Part shown: positions 1 through 6,833 of the stretch, piece after piece
Layout of the letters: each line of letters begins with the position of its first letter
Position numbering within the stretch: the stretch's first letter is position 1
NCBI GenBank assembly: GCA_002351795.1
Contig: DEHG01000076.1
Coordinates: forward strand, 1-9,001
DNA from: Ruminococcaceae bacterium UBA2806
GTDB lineage: Bacteria > Bacillota > Clostridia > Oscillospirales > Acutalibacteraceae
Length of the DNA: 9,001 nucleotides
Direction: 5' to 3'
Notes under the pieces: generated by a model
Database searches by the model: none
What the model was told of the DNA's origin: nothing
What the model saw: only the letters and a program-made list of their open reading frames with translations
Position numbers and translations under genes: made by a program

Positions 1-34
1 GCGTCCCCTTGTAACGGTCATCATTAAAGTTGAC

Positions 35-62
35 TGCTGCCGCAAGGCAGCAAAGTTTTTTT
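35..62 (+). terminator. Rho-independent terminator of a convergent gene left of the window
   Basis: On the plus strand a perfect 7-bp stem (TGCTGCC at 35-41 and GGCAGCA at 46-52) closes a GCAA tetraloop and is followed by AAG and seven T residues (56-62). This is a classical intrinsic terminator in the plus direction. On the minus strand the hairpin is followed by mixed sequence without a T run, so it probably does not end the yhgE-like transcript. It implies that a plus-strand gene ends just before position 1. No coding sequence is visible in the rest of 1-171. Confidence 0.85.
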
Positions 63-171
63 ACGGGATGCTAATACAAATTGCACCTATTGGATAATAG
101 TGTTTTTTCAAAAAAACGTTATTCTGATGCGATATAGATGCATATTAAAAATCGACTTTCCCGGATTCAGG

Positions 172-2334
172 TCATACTATGATATCGCTCTGTTCAATTC
201 TTTCATTAAAGAAATTGATGGGCTTGATGCACGGTCTTCTCAGAATGAGTCCCAGTATCAGCGCAAATGGAACAAATGCTAAAAGAAGCAGGATATTGTT
301 CCAGTATGCAGAATACTTCAATCCCGCAACAGCCTCCCTGAGCGCATTTACTCCGTATCTGAACGGCAAATACGGCGCTAATGCCTGGAACGGCGCAGGA
401 AGTACCTCAATCGGGAATGTTCCGCCCGAACCGGCTATCTGTATTACCAGAATGATAACCGCAAGAGCCTTTCCTATAACGCTGAATGTTATTGTAAGCG
501 AGTATATTATCAATGTATATACAAAGCTTGATATCAGACAGCCTATTACAAACATTACCGGATTATCACATTGTATCTTCAGGAAGAAAATATCTCCCAA
601 TGCAATTATCCATGCCTGTACCTGACCTAAAAGAAAATAGATAAGATATCTTCCGAAGAAAAGCTGGGTATTTGTCGGTCTGTTAAGTTTTCTAAGCTCA
701 TGCTTTGTAAGATCAACCTTCATTACCGCAACAAGTACTATGCCGCCGACCCATAATGCAAGAGATGAATAAAACGGAGTCATTCCAGAACCGTAATTGT
801 CAAGCGGAAATTCCTGGTGCTTCTTAACAGTGACCGGGCTTGAAACAAATTCTCCGAGAGTCTGCGGATTTTCTACTACAGGAGCGATAAGACTCTGTAT
901 GGATGAATTATTCAATGCAAGGTCGATCGCCATTGACAATGTGCCGAGCTTCTTCTTTGCATTTTCGATCGATGTTTTCAGTCCTTTAAGCTTTTCTTTT
1001 GTATCATCGGTAAGACCAGCCGCATTATCAAAGGCGGAATTAAAATCCGGCACCTTCTCATTCAGATTTGAAAGCAGTGCCGATACATTATCTACAGACT
1101 TATATGCATTTGTGACGGTCTGATTTATCTTTTCTCTGATATTTGCAAAGGAATTTGTTATTGCCTGTGGATCAGAGGAGCTTTCATTCAAAAGATCATC
1201 AAGCTTCTGTTTTGCTTCCGCTGTGACCTCAGTGCCCTTTTCAATATTATCCGCTATTGAATTGACAGTATCCTTTATTTCATTCTGACGCTGAACGGAA
1301 TTATTCAGCCTTTCAATAATATCGGAACAGTCTATATCAAGGATATCCTGTATGGTTGTAAAAACATTTATTATACGCTGATAAATCTCTGTCACTCTGT
1401 CATTCACGGCAGTTATGCTCCTGAACTTATCCGCTGCTTCCTTTGTGTTTGTATCTACCTTTGCAAAAGCGTCATTGACACGCTGTGTAACATCCTCTGC
1501 AAAGCTTTGTGCCGAAAGTAATGACGCTTCAAGAGAATTCGTTATCTGCAAGGCGGCATTTGCAGTATTGGCTACAGAATTCTTTGTTCCTGATACTGCA
1601 TTCTGAGTCTCGGTGATCTTTTTACTGATAGCGGGGATATTCTTCTTTTTGTCATTGATATTTTCTTTAAGCGTATCGGTTGTTTTGATATATACATCTA
1701 TGCCGTTGCTGAGCTTATCAAGCTCCGTATTTGCTTTATCAATAGCCTCAACAACAGTATCCGCCGCTTTATCCTTTGTACTGTCAAGGGTTTCTGTTGA
1801 CAGATTCAGAGTTGTAGCAATGAGCTTTGTTATCGTGCTTACATACTCCGAGCTTACGGATTCCTGTATCGCTTCTATACCCTTATCCGTTATTTTAGGT
1901 GCAATGGCATTTTTCTTTTCGTTGACATAATAATGAAGCTTTGCCTGCTCGAATTTTCCTGTTGTAAGCGACAGCAGACATTCGCTGAAATCCTTTGGTA
2001 TTATTACAGCCGCATAATATTCGCCTTTTTTAACTCCCTTTATTGCTTCCTTTTCTCCGACAAAGGTCCAGCCCATTTTATCATTCTTTTTCAGGTTATC
2101 AACTATCTTGTCTCCTGCATTGATGTTAATGGATTTGTAGCTGTATCCCTTGTCAAGCGAGCATACCGCAAACTGCAGTCCGTTCGTGCTGGAGTACGGA
2201 TCCCAGTTTGAGGCAATATTGAACCATGCATAAAGTGCCGGCAGAATAGAAATACCGATAATAACTATAAATACTATCAGATTCTTGGAAATGCTTTTCA
2301 GATCATTCAGAAATATTCTGAATATGTTTTTCAT
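172..2334 (-). CDS. yhgE: YhgE/Pip-family membrane protein with ABC-2 type transporter domain
   Basis: This 720-residue protein has the YhgE/Pip layout. One N-terminal membrane helix (about 18-36) is followed by the family-typical LPALYAWFNI segment (31-40). A long extracytoplasmic region (about 40-510) follows, rich in Ala, Asn, Lys, Thr and Asp with few prolines and probably helical or coiled-coil. Five C-terminal membrane helices lie near 519-538, 558-582, 593-620, 622-642 and 679-698. The signatures NYGSG (513-517), LALWVG (525-530) and GGTFPIEVLP (637-646) match the ABC-2-like membrane domain. Family members include the lactococcal phage infection protein Pip and are related to the type VII secretion accessory protein EsaA; the transported substrate or role is generally unknown. 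A GGGGAG site lies 10 nt before the ATG. The gene starts 20 bp after the upstream two-helix protein gene, so they probably share a transcript. The family call is firm, the function is not, and the symbol is used at family level only. Confidence 0.9.
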   Translation of the reverse strand: MKNIFRIFLNDLKSISKNLIVFIVIIGISILPALYAWFNIASNWDPYSSTNGLQFAVCSLDKGYSYKSININAGDKIVDNLKKNDKMGWTFVGEKEAIKGVKKGEYYAAVIIPKDFSECLLSLTTGKFEQAKLHYYVNEKKNAIAPKITDKGIEAIQESVSSEYVSTITKLIATTLNLSTETLDSTKDKAADTVVEAIDKANTELDKLSNGIDVYIKTTDTLKENINDKKKNIPAISKKITETQNAVSGTKNSVANTANAALQITNSLEASLLSAQSFAEDVTQRVNDAFAKVDTNTKEAADKFRSITAVNDRVTEIYQRIINVFTTIQDILDIDCSDIIERLNNSVQRQNEIKDTVNSIADNIEKGTEVTAEAKQKLDDLLNESSSDPQAITNSFANIREKINQTVTNAYKSVDNVSALLSNLNEKVPDFNSAFDNAAGLTDDTKEKLKGLKTSIENAKKKLGTLSMAIDLALNNSSIQSLIAPVVENPQTLGEFVSSPVTVKKHQEFPLDNYGSGMTPFYSSLALWVGGIVLVAVMKVDLTKHELRKLNRPTNTQLFFGRYLIYFLLGQVQAWIIALGDIFFLKIQCDNPVMFVIGCLISSFVYTLIIYSLTITFSVIGKALAVIILVIQIAGSGGTFPIEVLPAPFQALAPYLPFRYGVNALREAVAGLKYSAYWNNILLLLAFVPFALILGLILRRPCIKPINFFNERIEQSDIIV

Positions 2335-2354
2335 TTTTCGTATTCTCCCCTTTA

Positions 2355-2993
2355 TTATTTTCTGTAATGCTTTGGTCTGGATTTAGAATACTGAGGAGGC
2401 GGCATAGGATTCGGTTCGGGTTTCTTCTGCTCAGCACCGGCTTTCATTACCTCAGGATTGACAGCCTTACCGTCCGATGCTGCCGCAGGGACTGTTACCG
2501 CCGCTTCGTTCTTCAAAACAGGCGGCGCCGTACCGACTTCTTCATCTTCTTCATCATCGTCCATCCCGTAATAATCAAATTCATCTGCAATACCCAGGAA
2601 ATTCTTGAATGTATTGTATCTGTATTCAGCCCTTATCATGACAACTACACAATACAGTATCGAAATGACCCAGAGAACGAGAAATTCAATTTTTGTTTCC
2701 AGACTGAAAATAAGTGCAAGGAATACTATGCCTGAAATTATTATTGTAAGCGCACCGTATTTTCTGTAGCTGGTGCGCTTATGCTTGGCACTATTGTATT
2801 CATTCAGCACCATAAGATATGTCAGATGCTCCTGCTCACGCTGTGAAAGCGGAGGTATCGACTCATCTTTACAGTCATATTTTTCATGAAGAGCTTTCAT
2901 TGTCTCTTTTTCTTTTTTTGTTGTATTATCCCTGTAATGCGTTATATAATCCGCAATAAAGGAATGATCACGATGCTTAAATCTTTTTGACAT
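2355..2993 (-). CDS. Hypothetical two-helix membrane protein with acidic, proline-rich tail
   Basis: I do not recognise this 212-residue protein. The N-terminal 78 residues are soluble and highly charged, with Lys, Arg, His and Glu. Two hydrophobic helices follow at about 80-98 and 102-120, joined by a very short loop, so both ends should face the cytoplasm by the positive-inside rule (Lys/Arg flank both sides). After them comes an acidic run of Asp and Glu (145-152). The tail is low-complexity, rich in Ala, Pro and Lys, and ends in a basic stretch (204-212). The start is well supported: a near-perfect AAGGAGGT at 2998-3005 lies just before the ATG, and a consensus promoter lies just upstream. 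It is the first gene of a two-gene unit with the YhgE/Pip gene 20 bp downstream, which suggests a membrane-linked role, but no function can be assigned. Confidence 0.8.
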   Translation of the reverse strand: MSKRFKHRDHSFIADYITHYRDNTTKKEKETMKALHEKYDCKDESIPPLSQREQEHLTYLMVLNEYNSAKHKRTSYRKYGALTIIISGIVFLALIFSLETKIEFLVLWVISILYCVVVMIRAEYRYNTFKNFLGIADEFDYYGMDDDEEDEEVGTAPPVLKNEAAVTVPAAASDGKAVNPEVMKAGAEQKKPEPNPMPPPQYSKSRPKHYRK

Positions 2994-3034
2994 AGCGACC
3001 TCCTTCTGACTTCAATATTCACGGCATACATTAT

Positions 3035-3063
3035 ATTATAAAGTCATTTGTCAAAAGTGTCAA
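3035..3063 (-). promoter_or_regulatory. Perfect-consensus housekeeping promoter of the two-gene membrane operon
   Basis: Read on the minus strand, TTGACA (3058-3063) is separated by exactly 17 bp from TATAAT (3035-3040), a full match to the sigma-70/sigma-A consensus. The expected start site is near 3028, giving a leader of about 35 nt that carries the AAGGAGGT site at 2998-3005. The sequence just upstream is A/T-rich and could act as an UP element. A second TTGACA (3049-3054) lies inside the spacer, 9 bp from the first. Confidence 0.88.
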
Positions 3064-3177
3064 ATATATATAGGTTTTTTTCTGACAAAGTGAATTCATT
3101 GTTTATCTTTTTCGTCAATCAGCACAATTTTACCATTAATTATATGTAATAATATACGCCTGAACCAATCATTGCAA

Positions 3178-3236
3178 GCCTGAAAAAACAATTGCGGAAG
3201 CGCCGTTATCATCAGCCCTCCCGCATTTTTTCAGGC
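3178..3236. terminator. Bidirectional hairpin terminator ending the dgt-dnaG-rpoD operon
   Basis: The outer arms GCCTGAAAAAA (3178-3188) and TTTTTTCAGGC (3226-3236) are perfectly complementary. Inner arms at 3193-3200 and 3218-3225 pair over 8 bp with one G-T wobble. The hairpin has an A tract on one side and a T tract on the other, so it can work in both directions. It begins right after the stop codon of the 63-residue gene (3240-3242), which marks the end of the minus-strand operon and separates it from the membrane operon promoter about 115 bp further on. Confidence 0.87.
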
Positions 3237-3239
3237 AGA

Positions 3240-3431
3240 TCAATCCTCATGCCTGTCTGTTTCCTCATCAAGATAATGTTCAAAGTAATTATACTCGTCT
3301 ATCTTTTCATTATTTGTCATACCGTTCGATACAAAGCCCAGGTACTCCTCGGCGGTTTCAAATTCATCGGGCGCTGCGGCAAAATCCGTATTTTCCGGAT
3401 ACATCAGATCATCTGTTTTTTTATCTTTCAT
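3240..3431 (-). CDS. Small, very acidic protein of unknown function
   Basis: This gene encodes 63 residues. An AGGAG site sits 7 nt before the ATG, and a strong terminator follows directly after the TGA, which together make it a credible gene despite its size. I count 20 Asp/Glu against 5 Lys/Arg, so the protein is strongly negative. It has five Tyr and no obvious membrane segment or metal-binding motif. It is the last gene of the operon, 133 bp after RpoD copy 2. Small acidic proteins next to sigma factor genes can be regulators that touch RNA polymerase, but nothing in the sequence proves that here and I do not recognise a family. Confidence 0.65.
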   Translation of the reverse strand: MKDKKTDDLMYPENTDFAAAPDEFETAEEYLGFVSNGMTNNEKIDEYNYFEHYLDEETDRHED

Positions 3432-3464
3432 ATCATATCTCCTGCGATAATATTTTTGTCATAC

Positions 3465-3500
3465 GGCAGCCCGGTATAAAGAGAATGAAAACAGGCTGCC
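3465..3500 (-). other. Inverted repeat in the leader of the 63-residue gene
   Basis: A perfect 7-bp GC-rich inverted repeat (GGCAGCC and GGCTGCC on the minus strand, at 3494-3500 and 3465-3471) encloses a 22-nt A/T-rich loop. No T run follows on either strand, so it is not a standard intrinsic terminator. In RNA it would form a hairpin about 34 nt upstream of the small gene's ATG, where it could protect or pause the transcript, or mark a processing point between rpoD copy 2 and the small gene. Confidence 0.5.
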
Positions 3501-3527
3501 CATATTAATATATGCAGAACGAAAAGA

Positions 3528-3557
3528 ATAATACTCTTATCCTTTGATACTGAACAA
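3528..3557 (-). promoter_or_regulatory. Possible weak promoter for the 63-residue gene
   Basis: On the minus strand TATTAT (3528-3533, five of six matches to TATAAT) lies 18 bp downstream of TTGTTC (3552-3557, three of six matches to TTGACA). It sits in the 133-bp gap after RpoD copy 2, the only gap in this operon large enough for a promoter. The -35 match is poor, so this is a tentative site; readthrough from the operon could equally express the small gene. Confidence 0.25.
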
Positions 3558-3564
3558 TAAAAAA

Positions 3565-4671
3565 TCAGTCCAGAAAATCTTTAAGCTTTTTGCTGCGGCT
3601 GGGATGGCGCAGCTTTCTCAGCGCCTTTGCCTCTATCTGACGTATACGCTCTCTTGTAACGTTGAATTCTTCTCCTACCTCTTCAAGAGTCCTTGCACGT
3701 CCGTCATCAAGACCGAAACGAAGTCTGAGAACCTTTGCCTCTCTCGGCGTAAGCGTATTAAGAACATCTGCAAGCTGTTCCTTCAGCAAGGTGTTTGAAG
3801 CGGCATCCTGCGGGGCAGGCGCATCATCATCGGGTATGAAATCTCCGAGGTGACTGTCCTCCTCCTCGCCTATCGGCGTTTCAAGCGAAACAGGCTCAAG
3901 TGATACACGCATTATCTCCCTTACCTTATCAGCAGGCATTTTAAGAAGCTCAGCTATCTCCTCCGCAGTAGGCTCATGTCCCGTTACATGAAGAAGCTGG
4001 CTTGACGCCTTTTTCACCTTATTTATTGTCTCTACCATATGAACGGGGATACGGATAGTTCTCGCCTGATCGGCTATTGCCCTTGTGATCGCCTGACGTA
4101 TCCACCATGTGGCATATGTTGAAAATTTGAAGCCCTTTGAATGATCGAATTTTTCAACTGCCTTTATAAGACCTAAATTACCCTCCTGGATAAGATCGAG
4201 GAACTGCATCCCTCGTCCGAGATAACGCTTTGCTATACTTACAACAAGTCTGAGGTTAGCTTCCGACAGTCTTTGCTTTGCCTCAACATCACCGTTTGTA
4301 ATGCGTATTGCAAGCTCCGTCTCCTCATCCGAGGAAAGCAGAGGAACACGACCTATCTCTTTAAGATATATCTTGACAGGGTCATCAATGGAGACGCTTT
4401 CAGATGGTTCATAATTATCATCCATCATTCCCTCATCTTCCGTAATTGCAGAAAGCTCGCTGTCATCAAGAATAATATCATCAAGCGTCTCCACGATCTC
4501 TATGCCGTTTGTTTCAAGAGAATCATAAAATCTCTCCATAGCCTCGGCATCTATATCCATCTCTCCTATTGCATCCAGTATTTCCTTATTGCTGAGATGT
4601 CCTTTTGACTTGCCAAGTTCAGTCAGTTCTTTAAGTACCGATCTCTTTTCCGGCTGTACTCCGTTTGCCAT
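3565..4671 (-). CDS. rpoD: RNA polymerase primary sigma factor, copy 2 (368 aa)
   Basis: This is a complete group-1 sigma factor. Region 1.1 covers about residues 10-65. Region 1.2 begins at DDPVKIYLKEIGR (97-109), and the core-binding region 2.2 contains LDLIQEGN (158-165). Regions 2.3-2.4 carry the intact FSTYATWWIRQ (183-193) that melts and reads the -10 element. Region 3 follows with the HMVETINK motif (211-218) and the sigma finger (about 265-282). Region 4.2 ends in the recognition helix VTRERIRQIE (338-347), which reads -35, and the usual KLKDFLD tail (362-368). An in-frame ATG lies 14 codons further upstream, but the chosen ATG has GGGAGG at 4681-4686, 9 nt before it, and its MANGVQ start aligns with copy 1. 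It begins 31 bp after the divergent sigma-like gene. Its tail and HMVETINK are more canonical than in copy 1, so it may be the better-preserved housekeeping factor; that ranking is inference. Confidence 0.95.
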   Translation of the reverse strand: MANGVQPEKRSVLKELTELGKSKGHLSNKEILDAIGEMDIDAEAMERFYDSLETNGIEIVETLDDIILDDSELSAITEDEGMMDDNYEPSESVSIDDPVKIYLKEIGRVPLLSSDEETELAIRITNGDVEAKQRLSEANLRLVVSIAKRYLGRGMQFLDLIQEGNLGLIKAVEKFDHSKGFKFSTYATWWIRQAITRAIADQARTIRIPVHMVETINKVKKASSQLLHVTGHEPTAEEIAELLKMPADKVREIMRVSLEPVSLETPIGEEEDSHLGDFIPDDDAPAPQDAASNTLLKEQLADVLNTLTPREAKVLRLRFGLDDGRARTLEEVGEEFNVTRERIRQIEAKALRKLRHPSRSKKLKDFLD

Positions 4672-4702
4672 ATTTTTATTCCTCCCGATCATTATTTTTC
4701 TT

Positions 4703-5689
4703 TCAATTTCCAAGACGCTTTACTCCCTGCTGTAAAAGCTTTCCTGCTTCTTCCTCGCTTATATTCATAGCATTTGCAATTTCCTGAACCGACATAGGCG
4801 ACTTTCCTGACAAGCCGAAATTCATTGCGACCGCTTTTGCTTCATCCTCCGGAAGCGCCGCAAGCATTTCTGCAACCTGAGCTGAAAGCTGGCTTTCCGC
4901 CTCGTCATCTGTTCTTTCAGGCTCTGTCATATTCCTCCCGAAGGCAAGCATCTCACCGACTCTTTCCTCGGAAAGTCCAGTATCCTTCGCTATATCCTCC
5001 GCTTTTGCTTTTTCACCTGATGCTGACAGCTTTTTAAGCGATTTTATGACCTTTGCAAGATCCTCTGCCATTGCCGCAGGTATTTTCACGGGCTTTTCCT
5101 CTTCCCTTGTCAGCTCCTGCATCAGCCTGCACAGTCTGAACACACAATATGCTGAAAAGCTTATATTATCATCCTGCCAACCATCAGTAAGAGTCATCAG
5201 CAGAAGATTTCCCTCCTGAACAAGATCAAGATAAAGAACACCCTTTCCTATATACCTTTGCGCTGTCCATACCGGCAGATAAAGACAGCCCTCGATAAGC
5301 TCTCCAATTGCATCCTCGTCTCCGTCACAAATGCTGTACAAAAGCTCCTGTTCTCTGTCACTGCTCAGGAATTCAAGCTCCGCTGTTTCGTTCAGGTAAA
5401 GTACAACAGGATCTTCTCTTCCTTTTACGGAGTTCATCTCTTCCTCGGAGGAGTCCTTTATCCTCTTATTAAGCTCCTTTATACTCTGCTTATCAAGGCG
5501 GAAACCCGAATAAAAGGTTATCCCCTCTTCATGCAGCTCATGCAGCAGCTGCTTTATGTCATCATCCTGTGCGTCAGTATTTTCTGCTAAATATACTATT
5601 TCCTCAAGCTCAAGCACATTTCCGCCTGCTGACGCCTTTACAGATAATGATGAAGCTGTTTTGTCAATATCAAATTTTTCCTTTTCCAT
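4703..5689 (-). CDS. Divergent sigma-70-like protein with degenerate DNA-reading regions
   Basis: This 328-residue protein lies between two RpoD genes and aligns with them along its length. A region 1.1-like segment (about 26-66), the region 1.2 motif EDPVVLYLNE (92-101), the region 2.1-2.2 core-binding segment with YLDLVQEGN (153-161), and a region 3-like GEKAKAEDIA (225-234) are kept. In region 2.3-2.4 the TYATWWIRQ motif is replaced by AYCVFRLCR (180-188): the second Trp becomes Arg and the -10-reading Gln and Thr become Arg and Gln. The sigma finger is largely missing (about 20 residues shorter around 253-262). In region 4.2 the -35 helix VTRERIRQ is replaced by ISEEEAGK, losing two of three key side chains, and the basic tail is gone. 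The frame is intact with a GAGG site 5 nt before the ATG, 16 bp after RpoD copy 1. It probably still binds core polymerase but should not read normal promoters. A regulator, decoy or divergent alternative sigma are all possible. Confidence 0.85.
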   Translation of the reverse strand: MEKEKFDIDKTASSLSVKASAGGNVLELEEIVYLAENTDAQDDDIKQLLHELHEEGITFYSGFRLDKQSIKELNKRIKDSSEEEMNSVKGREDPVVLYLNETAELEFLSSDREQELLYSICDGDEDAIGELIEGCLYLPVWTAQRYIGKGVLYLDLVQEGNLLLMTLTDGWQDDNISFSAYCVFRLCRLMQELTREEEKPVKIPAAMAEDLAKVIKSLKKLSASGEKAKAEDIAKDTGLSEERVGEMLAFGRNMTEPERTDDEAESQLSAQVAEMLAALPEDEAKAVAMNFGLSGKSPMSVQEIANAMNISEEEAGKLLQQGVKRLGN

Positions 5690-5705
5690 TTTTTCCTCAC
5701 TGAAA

Positions 5706-6791
5706 TTATTTTAACTTTTTGCTCCTGCTGGGATGGCGAAGCTTTCTCAGCGCCTTTGCCTCTATCTGACGTATACGTTCTCTCGTAACATCAAATACCT
5801 CGCCTACCTCCTCAAGCGTTCTCGGTCTTCCGTCATCAAGTCCGAAGCGCAGGCGTATGACCTTTTCCTCTCTTGGTGTAAGCGTTGAAAGAACAGAATC
5901 AAGCTGCTCTTTAAGCATAGCCTGCAAAGCTGCTTCCTGCGGAGTCAGAGTGCTGTCATCGGGTATAAAATCCCCAAGATGGCTGTCCTCCTCCTCGCCG
6001 ATAGGAGTCTCCAGCGAAACAGGCTCCTGAGATGCTCTCATCGCTTCTTTTATCTTATCTGGTGAGGTATCTATATATTCCGCTATTTCCTCGACAGTCG
6101 GCTCATGTCCGTTTTCATGAAGAAGCTGTATTGAGGCTTTTTTTATCTTGCTTATTGTTTCACCCATATGAACGGGTATGCGTATCGTTCTTGACTGATC
6201 GGCTATAGCCCTTGTTATTGCCTGACGTATCCACCATGTTGCATAGGTAGAAAACTTGAATCCCTTTGTATGGTCAAATTTTTCCACAGCCTTCATAAGA
6301 CCTAAATTGCCTTCCTGTATAAGGTCAAGAAGCTGCATTCCTCTTCCGAGATAACGCTTTGCTATACTTACGACCAGACGGAGATTTGCCTCCACAAGCC
6401 GCATACTTGCTTCCTCATCGCCCTGCAATATTTTTTCAGCGACCTGTGCTTCTTCATCCGGACTCAGAAGCGGCACCCTGCCTATCTCCTTGAGATATAT
6501 TCTTACCGGATCATCGGTACTTACGACCGTTTCAGAAACTGCCGTTTCCTCTTCATCTTCGGAAGAAAGACTGTCAAGCTCCGGATCATCCAGCATCAGT
6601 TCGTCCATTGTTTCTACGATCTCAACACCGCTTGATTCAAGCATATTATAAAAGCTTTCCATCTGATCAGGCTCAATATCCATATCACCTGTTGCATCGA
6701 AGATCTCCTTGCTTGTGATCTGTCCTTTGTTTTTGCCAAGCTCCAGCAGATCACCGAGAATGTTTTTCTTGTCCGTTTGCTGATTGTTCAT
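5706..6791 (-). CDS. rpoD: RNA polymerase primary sigma factor, copy 1 (361 aa)
   Basis: This is a complete group-1 sigma factor with region 1.1 (about 10-65), DDPVRIYLKEIGR at 93-105 (1.2), LDLIQEGN at 155-162 (2.2), FSTYATWWIRQ at 180-190 (2.3-2.4), sigma finger (about 262-279) and recognition helix VTRERIRQIE at 335-344 (4.2). The promoter-reading residues match copy 2. An in-frame ATG six codons upstream (6809) is disfavoured because the AGGAGGAG site (6796-6803) would lie inside the gene; that site is well placed for the ATG at 6791. The protein stops at KKLK, lacking the DFLD end seen in copy 2, because a TAA stands in place of the Asp codon. The usual HMVETINK is HMGETISK (208-215). 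It follows dnaG after 42 bp, the standard Firmicutes order. Confidence 0.95.
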   Translation of the reverse strand: MNNQQTDKKNILGDLLELGKNKGQITSKEIFDATGDMDIEPDQMESFYNMLESSGVEIVETMDELMLDDPELDSLSSEDEEETAVSETVVSTDDPVRIYLKEIGRVPLLSPDEEAQVAEKILQGDEEASMRLVEANLRLVVSIAKRYLGRGMQLLDLIQEGNLGLMKAVEKFDHTKGFKFSTYATWWIRQAITRAIADQSRTIRIPVHMGETISKIKKASIQLLHENGHEPTVEEIAEYIDTSPDKIKEAMRASQEPVSLETPIGEEEDSHLGDFIPDDSTLTPQEAALQAMLKEQLDSVLSTLTPREEKVIRLRFGLDDGRPRTLEEVGEVFDVTRERIRQIEAKALRKLRHPSRSKKLK

Positions 6792-6795
6792 AATT

Positions 6796-6803
6796 CTCCT
6801 CCT
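6796..6803 (-). promoter_or_regulatory. Ribosome binding site that sets the start of RpoD copy 1
   Basis: AGGAGGAG on the minus strand lies 4 nt before the ATG at 6791 (6 nt counted from the AGGAGG core). It lies within the six extra codons of the longest possible reading frame, so the shorter protein is the likely product. Confidence 0.8.
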
Positions 6804-6833
6804 GATCATTCGTTATTCTGTAAATCCTGCTTT

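Noticed and set aside
102..117. GTTTTTT-C-AAAAAAAC palindrome after the yhgE-like gene as its terminator
   Set aside because: The arms are only A and T apart from the ends, with a one-base loop and no GC stem; it is not a credible intrinsic terminator, so where this transcript ends is unclear.
1613..1930. Plus-strand hydrophobic open frame of 105 codons resembling a membrane protein
   Set aside because: It is antisense to the helical region of the YhgE/Pip gene; hydrophobic-looking antisense frames are common opposite Lys/Asn/Asp-rich coding sequence.
3192..3479. Plus-strand open frame of 95 codons
   Set aside because: It starts inside the terminator hairpin, lies opposite the 63-residue gene, and has no ribosome binding site; it is an antisense shadow.
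4273..4608. Plus-strand open frame of 111 codons opposite RpoD copy 2
   Set aside because: It is fully antisense to a strongly conserved sigma factor gene, has no translation signal, and has no recognisable protein features.
4703..5689. Middle sigma-like gene as a pseudogene
   Set aside because: The frame is intact for 328 codons with a ribosome binding site, normal spacing and ordered replacement of residues rather than stops or frameshifts, so a functional gene is more likely.
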